From assembly GCA_016765135.1 (NCBI GenBank), contig JAESQN010000002.1, positions 1 through 64,000 of the forward strand: 64,000 bases of DNA. The letters are read 5' to 3'. The stretch is from Robiginitomaculum sp. Its GTDB lineage: Bacteria; Pseudomonadota; Alphaproteobacteria; Caulobacterales; Maricaulaceae. This document shows, in pieces, positions 1 to 7,456 of the stretch (positions are counted from its first letter, which is position 1; each line of letters opens with the position of its first letter). A program made the position numbers and the translations under genes. The notes beneath the pieces are model-generated. The model searched no databases. It had not been told where the DNA came from and saw only the letters and a list, made by a program, of their open reading frames with translations.

Positions 1-145
1 CGAGATCGCCAGTAAAATCAACATCGGTCACAACTCCGTAACCCACATTACCACGTACATACCAACCCTGATCATTAGCTGAAGCCAATGAAGGTGCGGC
101 TAACAAAGCGACACTCGCGGCCGCTGCAAGAAGCTGTAGCTTCAT
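1..145 (-). CDS. Outer-membrane beta-barrel protein, N-terminal fragment
   Basis: Only the first 48 codons lie in the window; the gene continues beyond the left edge. The translation starts MKLQLLAAAASVALLAAP and shows a clear Sec signal peptide (one Lys, a hydrophobic alanine/leucine core, and an ASA-type cleavage site near residue 23). The mature part begins NDQGWYVRGNVGYG, which looks like the first beta strand of an OmpA-like or OmpW-like porin-type barrel. The start is supported by GGAGGAAGA six bases or so before ATG. The exact family cannot be fixed from so short a piece. Its 5' leader carries a terminator-like hairpin (listed separately). Confidence 0.75.
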   Translation of the reverse strand, partial: MKLQLLAAAASVALLAAPSLASANDQGWYVRGNVGYGVVTDVDFTGDL

Positions 146-157
146 GTTTCTTCCTCC

Positions 158-182
158 AAAAAAGGCCAACCCAAAATTGGCC
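158..182 (-). promoter_or_regulatory. Terminator-like hairpin in the leader of the outer-membrane protein gene
   Basis: On the minus strand GGCCAA pairs with TTGGCC across a seven-base loop and is followed by six T residues. This is the form of a small intrinsic terminator, but it ends only a few bases before the ribosome-binding site of the barrel protein gene. It could end read-through from upstream, act as an attenuator, or protect the mRNA 5' end. The stem is short, so the function is inferred. Confidence 0.4.
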
Positions 183-244
183 AATATTACCTGCGATTTC
201 TCGCACTCAAACACAATCGTGCACTAAGGCACATAACTGTCGGT

Positions 245-262
245 TTGTTGGTACACCAACAA
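245..262. promoter_or_regulatory. Perfect palindrome, possible operator
   Basis: TTGTTGGT-AC-ACCAACAA is a perfect inverted repeat with 8-base arms and a 2-base centre, about 100 bp upstream of the outer-membrane protein start and within the 250 bp gap to tRNA-Lys. The size and symmetry fit a dimeric regulator site. No matching regulator gene is nearby, and nothing else recognisable lies in this gap. Confidence 0.3.
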
Positions 263-397
263 TTCACCTTTGACTAGCTTTACCTTTATCTTTTTTCCGA
301 GAAAGCCAATGTTAATTAGGTGGGCGTGGCATATATGCATCAGTCTTGCCACGAAAGCGCCACAATTGGGGTAAAACCCAAGGTAGCTGAAAGAAAA

Positions 398-473
398 TGG
401 TGAGCTGTCAGGGATTCGAACCCTGGACCTACTGATTAAAAGTCAGTTGCTCTACCAACTGAGCTAACAGCTC
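398..473 (-). tRNA. tRNA-Lys (anticodon UUU)
   Basis: A full cloverleaf can be folded on the minus strand. The acceptor arms are GAGCTGT/ACAGCTC with discriminator A and an encoded CCA. The anticodon loop CTTTTAA gives UUU, the D arm contains AGTTGGTAGA, and the T loop is TTCGAAT. The gene is 76 nt including CCA. It lies just downstream of tgt, with its own promoter-like sequence between the two. Confidence 0.97.
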
Positions 474-486
474 CCAAAGAGCGCGG

Positions 487-515
487 AAACTAGGGCTGCA
501 TTCCCAATAGGTCAA
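487..515 (-). promoter_or_regulatory. Promoter of tRNA-Lys
   Basis: On the minus strand TTGACC (-35, five of six consensus bases) is separated by exactly 17 bp from TAGTTT (-10, weaker). The tRNA 5' end lies about 13 bp after the -10 box, as expected for a tRNA promoter with a short leader. Confidence 0.5.
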
Positions 516-554
516 GGGCTAAATACGGCATATTTCACGATTTTTTACTGCGCT

Positions 555-1682
555 TTATTTTTGTAATTTTTCTTTGAAGCTACGCACAAAATTCTCAAAG
601 TCACCGCCTTTAATCGCACACCGCATCCGCGCCATAAGGTTTTGAAAATATGCTATATTATGCCAGCTGAGCAGCATAGCACCGAGTAGCTCACCGCTTC
701 GAATTAAGTGGTGGATATAGGCTTTAGAATAGTTGCGACTTGCAGGACAATCAATTGTTGCGTCCAAAGGTGATTGGTCTTCTGCAAACTCGGCGCGTTT
801 TATATTATATGGCCCGCCATCACTCCAAACTTGCCCGTGGCGTCCAGAGCGCGTTGGTATAACACAATCGAACATATCCACCCCGCGAGCAACTGATTCT
901 ACGAGGTCAATCGGCTTGCCGACCCCCATAAGATATCGTGGGCGGGCGCGGGGCAAGAAAGGCATAACATGCTCCAGGGTTTCCAGCATGGCAGCATGCC
1001 CCTCCCCGACCGCCAAACCACCTATGGCATAACCGCCATAGCCAAGACCATTTACTTTGGCGGCCACACTGGCTTCAGCACTCATTTGGCGCAAATCAGC
1101 AAAGGTTGAGCCCTGAACGATTGCAAATAATGTCTGGATGTCTCGCTCACCAAAAGCCTCTAATGACCGCTTGCCCCAGCGCAGGGATAATTCCATGGAG
1201 CTGGCAGCTTCATCACGGGTTGCCGGAAAATTTGTGCATTCATCAAGTTGCATGCATATGTCCGCGCCAAGCAGCTCCGCTTGTATCTCTATAGAACGTT
1301 CCGGGCTAAGCATATGTTTGGAGCCGTCCAGATGGCTTTGAAACTCCACACCTTTTTCGCTCATCTTGCGCAGTTTTGACAATGACCAGACCTGAAACCC
1401 CCCGCTATCCGTTAGCATAGGCCCGCGCCAACCAGAAAATTGGTGCAAACCGCCTAGTTTAGCCACACGTTCGGCTCCCGGCCTCAGCATGAGGTGGTAT
1501 GTATTGCCTAATATAATGTCCGACCCGGCATCCTTTACCTGATCCATGTATAAGGCCTTCACCGTACCCGCCGTACCAACGGGCATAAAAGCAGGCGTCC
1601 GAATATCACCGCGTGATGTTTTCAGCACACCCGTGCGGGCAGCACCATCTGTTGCGGCAATGTTAAATTCGAACTCGGCCAT
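555..1682 (-). CDS. tgt: tRNA-guanine transglycosylase (queuosine synthesis)
   Basis: This enzyme exchanges G34 for the queuosine precursor preQ1 in GUN-anticodon tRNAs. The 375 residues match the full bacterial family length. Catalytic landmarks are TDSGGFQ (Asp92) and [14 protein letters not shown] (nucleophile Asp272). The C-terminal zinc region is unusual: family members carry C-x-C-x2-C-x25-H, whereas here the four positions are Ile310, Cys312, Ser315 and His341, so two ligands are missing while the surrounding helix ([10 protein letters not shown]) is intact. The start codon overlaps the queA stop (TAATG), showing translational coupling in a queA-tgt operon. The function is likely retained but zinc dependence is doubtful. 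Confidence 0.95.
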   Translation of the reverse strand: MAEFEFNIAATDGAARTGVLKTSRGDIRTPAFMPVGTAGTVKALYMDQVKDAGSDIILGNTYHLMLRPGAERVAKLGGLHQFSGWRGPMLTDSGGFQVWSLSKLRKMSEKGVEFQSHLDGSKHMLSPERSIEIQAELLGADICMQLDECTNFPATRDEAASSMELSLRWGKRSLEAFGERDIQTLFAIVQGSTFADLRQMSAEASVAAKVNGLGYGGYAIGGLAVGEGHAAMLETLEHVMPFLPRARPRYLMGVGKPIDLVESVARGVDMFDCVIPTRSGRHGQVWSDGGPYNIKRAEFAEDQSPLDATIDCPASRNYSKAYIHHLIRSGELLGAMLLSWHNIAYFQNLMARMRCAIKGGDFENFVRSFKEKLQK

Positions 1683-2743
1683 TACTCATCATTCTTCCAT
1701 AACAGGCTCGTATCCCCGTAGGAATAAAAGCGGTAATCATTGTCGATTGCGTATGTATAGGCGGCTTGCATATTGTCCAGCCCGCAAAAGGCGCTGACCA
1801 ACATAAATAATGTCGACTTGGGCAAATGAAAATTAGTCAACATACCGTCGATTATTTTGAACTTATAGCCAGGCGTGATGAAAATATCTGTATCCGTGCT
1901 CCCAGGAACCACCTCGCCATCCCCATTTGCGCAGCTCTCAAGCGCACGAAGTGCCGTTGTACCAACGGCTATTACCCTGCCCCCAGCACGTTTTGCAATA
2001 TTGATAGCCTCGGCGGCTTGTTCAGATATGCTGTACCATTCCGAATGCATTTTATGGTCATCCGTATTATCACTGGAGACGGGTAAAAATGTCCCTGCCC
2101 CAACATGTAATGTTAAGCAGGCGATTTTCACGCCTTTCTTTTCCAATTTCTCGAACAGCTCTGGCGTGAAATGCAAACCCGCCGTCGGAGCCGCGACCGA
2201 GCCTTTATCTACGGCATAAACGGTTTGGTAATCCTCACTGTCTTGGGCATCAACCTGGCGCTGTCTTGCAATATATGGCGGCAGAGGCATTTCGCCTGTC
2301 TGCTCAATAGCCTGACCTAATTCGGCGCCACTCAAATTGAATGTAAGCCCGACATCACCCCCGTCTTGTTTGTCTGTCACCACGGCGGATAGTGCATCCG
2401 AAAATCTGACCCTGTCACCCTGCTTAAGGCGTTTGGCCGGACGGGCAAATGCCCGCCAGCTATCCCCTGAAACCTGCTTGTGTAGATTAAATCCGACTTT
2501 TACATCACCGCCACCGCCGTGGGTACGGGCCGGGCGGATACCTTCAAGGCTGGCACGCAATACTTTGGTTTCGTTCAGCACCAAAACATCACCGGGGCGG
2601 AGTAAATCTGCTAAATCGCGGGCAATATGATTACTTAACTTTCCACCCGTAACTTGAAGCAAACGCGAGCTATCCCTCGGACTTGCAGGCCGCAAGGCAA
2701 TGCGTTCATCAGGCAGATCAAAGTTGAATAATTCTACATCCAT
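1682..2743 (-). CDS. queA: S-adenosylmethionine:tRNA ribosyltransferase-isomerase
   Basis: QueA transfers the ribosyl part of S-adenosylmethionine to preQ1 in tRNA to form epoxyqueuosine, the step after Tgt. The protein is 353 residues, normal for the family, beginning [19 protein letters not shown]. Conserved blocks such as [37 protein letters not shown] and NFHLPKSTL are all present. I chose this ATG because an upstream in-frame start would place the N-terminus inside a palindromic repeat and encode 30 non-conserved residues. It is co-transcribed with tgt, overlapping it by one base. Confidence 0.96.
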   Translation of the reverse strand: MDVELFNFDLPDERIALRPASPRDSSRLLQVTGGKLSNHIARDLADLLRPGDVLVLNETKVLRASLEGIRPARTHGGGGDVKVGFNLHKQVSGDSWRAFARPAKRLKQGDRVRFSDALSAVVTDKQDGGDVGLTFNLSGAELGQAIEQTGEMPLPPYIARQRQVDAQDSEDYQTVYAVDKGSVAAPTAGLHFTPELFEKLEKKGVKIACLTLHVGAGTFLPVSSDNTDDHKMHSEWYSISEQAAEAINIAKRAGGRVIAVGTTALRALESCANGDGEVVPGSTDTDIFITPGYKFKIIDGMLTNFHLPKSTLFMLVSAFCGLDNMQAAYTYAIDNDYRFYSYGDTSLLWKNDE

Positions 2744-2756
2744 GAGGTTTTTGCCA

Positions 2757-2864
2757 CTTGTATTCTTGTAGGGTGGATTAGCCTCTTGGCGTAATCCACC
2801 TTTGGTAACCACCGCACGGTGGATTACGCGCAAGAGCCGCTAATCCACCCTACAGGAATACAAG
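2757..2864. repeat. Palindromic repeat family A, copy 1 (extended arms)
   Basis: The core (2768-2853) begins GTAGGGTGGATTAG and ends CTAATCCACCCTAC. Internally it carries TAATCCACC and GGTGGATTA, so it can fold either as one long hairpin or as two small ones. Unlike the other copies the arms extend outwards: CTTGTATTCTTGTAGGG is mirrored by CCCTACAGGAATACAAG with one mismatch. It lies between the cyclophilin gene and queA, both on the minus strand. Confidence 0.9.
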
Positions 2865-2881
2865 ACACTGTACATGCCTTA

Positions 2882-3325
2882 CTAAGCAATTACGGCTTTA
2901 ACAATCGTGCCGGGTACGACGGGTGGCTCGCCTTTGGGAAGGGCGTCCACATGCTCCATACCGCTTTCGACCTCGCCCCAGACGGTATATTGTCCGTCCA
3001 GAAAATTTGCGTCGTCAAGGCAGATAAAAAACTGCGAGCTGGCCGAATCAGGACTGGCTGAACGAGCCATAGAGCAAACACCTCGACCGTGGGGCGCATC
3101 GGAAAATTCCGCCGGAATATTGGTGCCGGAGCCGCCCATACCCGTGCCGTCAGGACAACCACCTTGGGCCATAAAGCCGTCAATCACCCGGTGAAAACAT
3201 AAGCCGTCATAATAGCCATCCTCGACCAATTTGGTGATTTGCTCTACATGTTTCGGGGCCAGATCAGGACGAAGTTTAATCACAATATCGCCGCCATCAA
3301 CGGTCATAATAAGTTTGTCAGACAT
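2882..3325 (-). CDS. Cytoplasmic cyclophilin-type peptidyl-prolyl isomerase
   Basis: A single-domain cyclophilin of 147 residues that catalyses cis-trans isomerisation of proline peptide bonds during folding. Visible hallmarks are FHRVIDGFMAQGG with the catalytic Arg, the block SSQFFICL, and VWGEVESGMEHVD. There is no signal peptide, so it acts in the cytoplasm (PpiB type). It starts at MSDKLIM. It lies 29 bp downstream of a second, exported cyclophilin, and both follow coaD in a minus-strand operon. Confidence 0.93.
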   Translation of the reverse strand: MSDKLIMTVDGGDIVIKLRPDLAPKHVEQITKLVEDGYYDGLCFHRVIDGFMAQGGCPDGTGMGGSGTNIPAEFSDAPHGRGVCSMARSASPDSASSQFFICLDDANFLDGQYTVWGEVESGMEHVDALPKGEPPVVPGTIVKAVIA

Positions 3326-3354
3326 AGTTGTAATTCCTTGTTTTTGTTAAATTC

Positions 3355-4284
3355 TTATGATTTTAAACGAGTGGGCACCTGGATATCACATATCTCGGGG
3401 TATTTGCCAGAACTCCCCTTTAACGCTTCCAGATATTTGCCAAATGCGGCACCGTCTGTGCGCAGTATTTGCACATTGATGCGCTCGGCCTCAGGTATAT
3501 CCGACGCGACGCGCACGCTCTCCAGTATATCAGGGACAAAGCGTTTATCTTCGCCGGCCACACCAATTTTTATCTTTTTCAAATCTTTCCGACCCCAAAT
3601 TGTCGTACCCCAAATGGAATATTTGGTATTCAGAGACGGATAAGCCCCCCGCATCAAAAAGAACTGGCTATTGGCACTATTTTCATCACCGCCGCCCCGG
3701 GCCATTGAGGTAATACTTGGACAATGCAAAGCCCAGGCATCAACCTTACCGTCTTTGGTCATAAAGGCTTGCGCACCAGGTTTGGAGGCAATTGGGAATG
3801 CTTTATAAAAGCCGGTTTCCACTTCGCCCTTTGGTGACAACACACGGCCTAGATTTTTGATTTTCATGTCGCTTGGTGAACGTCTAAATGTAAACTCTTT
3901 GGGGATGTCGGGCAAGGACGAATCGCCCGTCCCATCTCCGCGTGGGTCACCTGTCTGGTTCATGAAACCCTTAATCACACGGTGAAATGTGATGTCATTA
4001 TAAAAGCCTTGCCGGGCCAGAGTTTTGACTTGTTTCACATGTTTTGGGGCAAATTCCGGCGCCATTTCCACGACAAATACCCCGTATGCTGTCTTGATAT
4101 ACAGGGTGTTTTCCGGGTCTGGCTCGCGCCAGTCTGCATCTGTTGTTGCGGGAAGGTTCGGGTCAACCGCAACCACTTTTACGGGTGCAGAAACAGCTTC
4201 CGCCTCTTGCTTTTGCTCGGCCGCACATGCGGTTGTGGCAAGAAAACCGGCGGTTAAAAATGCCAGGGTAATACGGGTCATCAT
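3355..4284 (-). CDS. Exported cyclophilin-type peptidyl-prolyl isomerase
   Basis: A 309-residue cyclophilin with an N-terminal signal sequence (MMTRITLAFLTAGFLATTACAA). The Cys near residue 20 resembles a lipobox, but the -3 position is not the usual Leu, so a periplasmic soluble form is as likely as a lipoprotein. The cyclophilin core spans roughly residues 60-245 (FHRVIKGFMNQTGDPRG, ENSANSQFFLM, SIWGTTIWG). It is interrupted by an insertion of about 50 residues with no family match that I recognise, and followed by a 60-residue C-terminal tail. Its ATG overlaps the coaD stop by four bases. Confidence 0.88.
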   Translation of the reverse strand: MMTRITLAFLTAGFLATTACAAEQKQEAEAVSAPVKVVAVDPNLPATTDADWREPDPENTLYIKTAYGVFVVEMAPEFAPKHVKQVKTLARQGFYNDITFHRVIKGFMNQTGDPRGDGTGDSSLPDIPKEFTFRRSPSDMKIKNLGRVLSPKGEVETGFYKAFPIASKPGAQAFMTKDGKVDAWALHCPSITSMARGGGDENSANSQFFLMRGAYPSLNTKYSIWGTTIWGRKDLKKIKIGVAGEDKRFVPDILESVRVASDIPEAERINVQILRTDGAAFGKYLEALKGSSGKYPEICDIQVPTRLKS

Positions 4285-4769
4285 TTAAGCTTATCCTCAA
4301 GTTTCTGTTTCACGGACGCACTGACAAAGGGCGAAACATCACCGCCAAGCTTGGCAATTTCCTTGACCAATCTTGACGCTATCGCCTGATTTTGCGCATC
4401 CGCCATCAAAAAGACCGTCTCGATCTCCGGGTTAAGTTTGTGGTTCATACCAACCATCTGAAACTCATATTCGAAATCGGACACGGCCCTAAGACCGCGT
4501 ATTATCACACTTGCCCCGACACTTTCAACAAAATGTATCAGTAAACCCTCAAAAGAAACCACCTCAACCTCGCAGTCCCCTGTGATACCCACCAGAGCTT
4601 CTTCAACCATTTGCGAACGCTCGGACAGGCTAAAGAGTGGGTTTTTCCCGGTGTTCATAGCTACACCAATCACCAACTTATCGCAAAGTTTGCAAGCACG
4701 GCGAATAATGTCCAAATGCCCATTGGTCAAAGGATCAAATGTACCAGGATATAAAGCTGTTCTTTTCAT
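4281..4769 (-). CDS. coaD: Pantetheine-phosphate adenylyltransferase
   Basis: CoaD adenylates 4'-phosphopantetheine to dephospho-CoA, the penultimate step of coenzyme A synthesis. At 162 residues it has the standard length. The nucleotidyltransferase motif appears as PGTFDPLTNGHLDI (TxGH-like TNGH near residues 15-18). Further conserved blocks are IRGLRAVSDFEYEFQM and SRLVKEIAKLGGDVS. It heads a minus-strand operon with the two cyclophilin genes and overlaps the next by four bases. Confidence 0.97.
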   Translation of the reverse strand: MKRTALYPGTFDPLTNGHLDIIRRACKLCDKLVIGVAMNTGKNPLFSLSERSQMVEEALVGITGDCEVEVVSFEGLLIHFVESVGASVIIRGLRAVSDFEYEFQMVGMNHKLNPEIETVFLMADAQNQAIASRLVKEIAKLGGDVSPFVSASVKQKLEDKLK

Positions 4770-4847
4770 AAAGTGCTTATAACCCAGCTAACCCACGAGG
4801 CAATCAAAAGATTTTACCATTTTGCCTATGCTCCCTGTGCGCGACCC

Positions 4848-5987
4848 CTATGGCTCCCCTATCCATTGCTCAGCATTACGTTCAACGGCGACGAATAAGA
4901 CTGCATCAGGTTTATAAATTCGAAGATTATTTAAAGCAAATTTGGTGTTGAAAACTTCTATACGCTGCATATGAACAACTGTATCAAAGCTATGCTTGAA
5001 ATAAGATAGGGGCGCATTTGAAAACGAATCCCCAATAATGACAAGTGTTGTGCCGTCTTGCACGTGGTTCGCCTGCCCCTGATTCGTATGAATTGTGACC
5101 CGCCACCCACTCATTTCAGGCGTTTTATTGAGAACAGTTTTCACAAATTTTTGAGGTGTAGAGGGTGCGCTTTGCATGGATATTGCTTCTGTTATGACAT
5201 CTTTTTGGCCCATCAATTTAGCAAGATCTCCGGAATAGTCTTTCTTTGAAACCTCTACCAAAGCCTGTTTTTCTAAAATAGGAAAACGGTTCCCCTTCTC
5301 ATTAAAAACATTCATGACGGCGAAATACCCTTCATAAGCGCCGGTACTCGTCCAATGGGTGTCCGTTTTGTAATAGACCGGATGTTGTGCTTTTACCTGT
5401 AGAAGCATTGGCTCAATATTACGCAATCCTAAATCATTGGCTTGCGGGTGTTGATACAAGAAATTGACGAACCTGCGCGGGGAAGGTTGACCATACCTTG
5501 CTGGTGCAACTTCAGGATATATGCGCACTTTATTTGGCGGTATGATAGCTGCAAAAACTGCGCCGGATTTTTCAGATTCTATCTTCAACTCTGATAGAGC
5601 CTCAAGCCACCTATTTATCGTAGTATCTGTAAATGTTGCATTTCCTTGATAGGAGCGCCATACCCATGCGTCTTGTAAAAAAAACCAGCCTGGTGAGTTT
5701 CCCTTGACTACAGGGCCACTTGTTCCAAACTTTGCATACACCCTGCTATAAAATTTGACCGCTTCGGCTCTAAGTCCAAAATTATCATTTATATATGCTT
5801 CAACCCCTTGCGTATAAGCGACAGGGCCATCAACTTCACTAGGCTTTGGCCACTCGGTCAAATAACGGTTTTCATTGAGCGTTAATCCTGCTTTCCCGGA
5901 TAAAACCCTGAATACATGAACACTTCCGGGGATTATTGTCATGATAACAATCGTGAAAACAATAAATGATCTGATATATGCTTTCAT
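4848..5987 (-). CDS. AlgJ/AlgX-like polysaccharide O-acetylation protein
   Basis: A membrane-anchored periplasmic protein of 379 residues in the SGNH-like AlgJ/AlgX family, which passes acetyl groups to exported polysaccharides. The N-terminal 25 residues form one membrane anchor. The catalytic signatures are KTDTHWTSTGAYEGYFAV (Asp-x-His) and VIIGDSFSNAPL (the serine block). The start at MKAYIRSF is preferred because AGGAATAAGC precedes it; a longer in-frame reading overlaps the upstream gene and adds an unrelated tail. It is the second gene of a two-gene operon with an MBOAT acyltransferase eight bases upstream. Confidence 0.87.
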   Translation of the reverse strand: MKAYIRSFIVFTIVIMTIIPGSVHVFRVLSGKAGLTLNENRYLTEWPKPSEVDGPVAYTQGVEAYINDNFGLRAEAVKFYSRVYAKFGTSGPVVKGNSPGWFFLQDAWVWRSYQGNATFTDTTINRWLEALSELKIESEKSGAVFAAIIPPNKVRIYPEVAPARYGQPSPRRFVNFLYQHPQANDLGLRNIEPMLLQVKAQHPVYYKTDTHWTSTGAYEGYFAVMNVFNEKGNRFPILEKQALVEVSKKDYSGDLAKLMGQKDVITEAISMQSAPSTPQKFVKTVLNKTPEMSGWRVTIHTNQGQANHVQDGTTLVIIGDSFSNAPLSYFKHSFDTVVHMQRIEVFNTKFALNNLRIYKPDAVLFVAVERNAEQWIGEP

Positions 5988-5995
5988 GCTTATTC

Positions 5996-7408
5996 CTAAA
6001 ACCTGAAATATAAAAACGGTTGATGGGTGTTGGAGGCCATAACGATAAAGCTCAGCAAATAAAGGCCTGCAATACTTCCCCATACCGCACTCGGTAAAAT
6101 GACGGCCTTACTCCGCACGCCAAATTTATTGGTAGATCGCTTCCAGACATTTTCCCAGCCATCCCAGGCCAATAAAAACCCGCAAATAAACACCAACATT
6201 ACCAATGGTTCAACCTCCAAAGGGATCGAAACCATAGGATCGTTCATCCCTAAAAGTGCGCGCCAATAACCAAGTGCGTGTTGCATGTCGTCCGCCCGAA
6301 ACAACACCCAGCCCAGACTAACAAAAACCCCTACATATATCATGCCGAGAGGCTTGGCGATCTTACCCGGCAAAGGAAGGCGCGGGCAAAGACGCTCTAT
6401 AATCAAGAACACCCCGTGCCAAAGCCCCCAAAGAGCGAATGTCCAGGCCGCCCCGTGCCAAATCCCGACCAAAACAAAAACAATCAACAAATTCCTGTAT
6501 GTTCTAGCACTCCCCAACCTTGAGCCGCCAAGCGGGATATAGAGATAATCTTTAAACCAGCGCGACAAGGTCATATGCCAACGCCGCCAAAACTCGCGGA
6601 AACTGGATGCGCTATAAGGATGTGCGAAATTTTTCGGCAACTCGAAGCCAAAAAACCGCCCAAGCCCTATGGCCATATTCGAGTAACCGGCAAAATCATA
6701 ATATATCTGCAATGAAAAACAGATTAAGCCAAACCAGGCGGCAACTAGCCCTAACTCTGCGGGTAGCTGCCCAAATGCCGCATCAGCCGGCCCGGATAAA
6801 ATATCGGCAATAAGAACTTTTTGCGATAACCCTATGACAAAAATTTTAACACCCTGGGCAAACCGGTCGAAATTTTCGTTACGATCTTCAATTTGCGCAC
6901 GTATCTCGTTAAACCGAACGATTGGGCCAGCGATAAGCTGCGGGAACATGGCAATGAACAGACCGGTGCGCAATATAGATTTTGCTGGCTTTGTACCCCG
7001 GTACACATCGACAATCATGCTGATGGCTTGAAATGTAAAAAACGAAATTCCCAAAGGCAAATGAACATTAAGGCGCGGCACCCCCAAAGGTTCCAGCAAT
7101 TCACTGAGCAGTCCGAGATATTTAAAGACGATCAGAAAAACCAAATTCGTGGCAACCCCGCCAGTTAACCACCAGACACCAGATCTTTTGCCTGCTTGTC
7201 TTTGTGTTTCTATCCCCTTGGCAATCCAGTGATTGAACCCGATCGAGCCGAGCAAAAGGACGATAAGATAACCTTCACCCCATGCATAAAACAGCAAGCT
7301 GGCAAAGAGTAAAACCACATTTCGTGCAGTTCGGCCCTTAACCAGAAAATATAAAAGAACAGCCAGCGGCAAGAAGTAATACACGAAAGTTATGCTGGAA
7401 AAATTCAT
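5996..7408 (-). CDS. MBOAT-family O-acyltransferase (AlgI-like)
   Basis: A polytopic membrane acyltransferase of 470 residues that moves acetyl groups across the inner membrane for polysaccharide acetylation. The MBOAT core is clear: GISFFTFQAISMIVDVYRG, DFAGYSNMAIGLGRFFGFEL, REFWRRWHMTLSRWFKDYLY and LVGIWHGAAWTFALWGLWHG, the last holding the catalytic His. About ten hydrophobic segments can be read. It pairs with the AlgJ-like gene directly downstream, the usual AlgI/AlgJ arrangement, but no polysaccharide polymerase genes are adjacent, so the acceptor is unknown. Confidence 0.92.
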   Translation of the reverse strand: MNFSSITFVYYFLPLAVLLYFLVKGRTARNVVLLFASLLFYAWGEGYLIVLLLGSIGFNHWIAKGIETQRQAGKRSGVWWLTGGVATNLVFLIVFKYLGLLSELLEPLGVPRLNVHLPLGISFFTFQAISMIVDVYRGTKPAKSILRTGLFIAMFPQLIAGPIVRFNEIRAQIEDRNENFDRFAQGVKIFVIGLSQKVLIADILSGPADAAFGQLPAELGLVAAWFGLICFSLQIYYDFAGYSNMAIGLGRFFGFELPKNFAHPYSASSFREFWRRWHMTLSRWFKDYLYIPLGGSRLGSARTYRNLLIVFVLVGIWHGAAWTFALWGLWHGVFLIIERLCPRLPLPGKIAKPLGMIYVGVFVSLGWVLFRADDMQHALGYWRALLGMNDPMVSIPLEVEPLVMLVFICGFLLAWDGWENVWKRSTNKFGVRSKAVILPSAVWGSIAGLYLLSFIVMASNTHQPFLYFRF

Positions 7409-7456
7409 GGCCCCACTTAATCTAATTTACCGGACATAATAAAGCGAAAAGATAAC

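Noticed and set aside
340-397. Terminator after tRNA-Lys (TTGGG/CCCAA)
   Set aside because: The stem has only five pairs and no T run follows on the minus strand.
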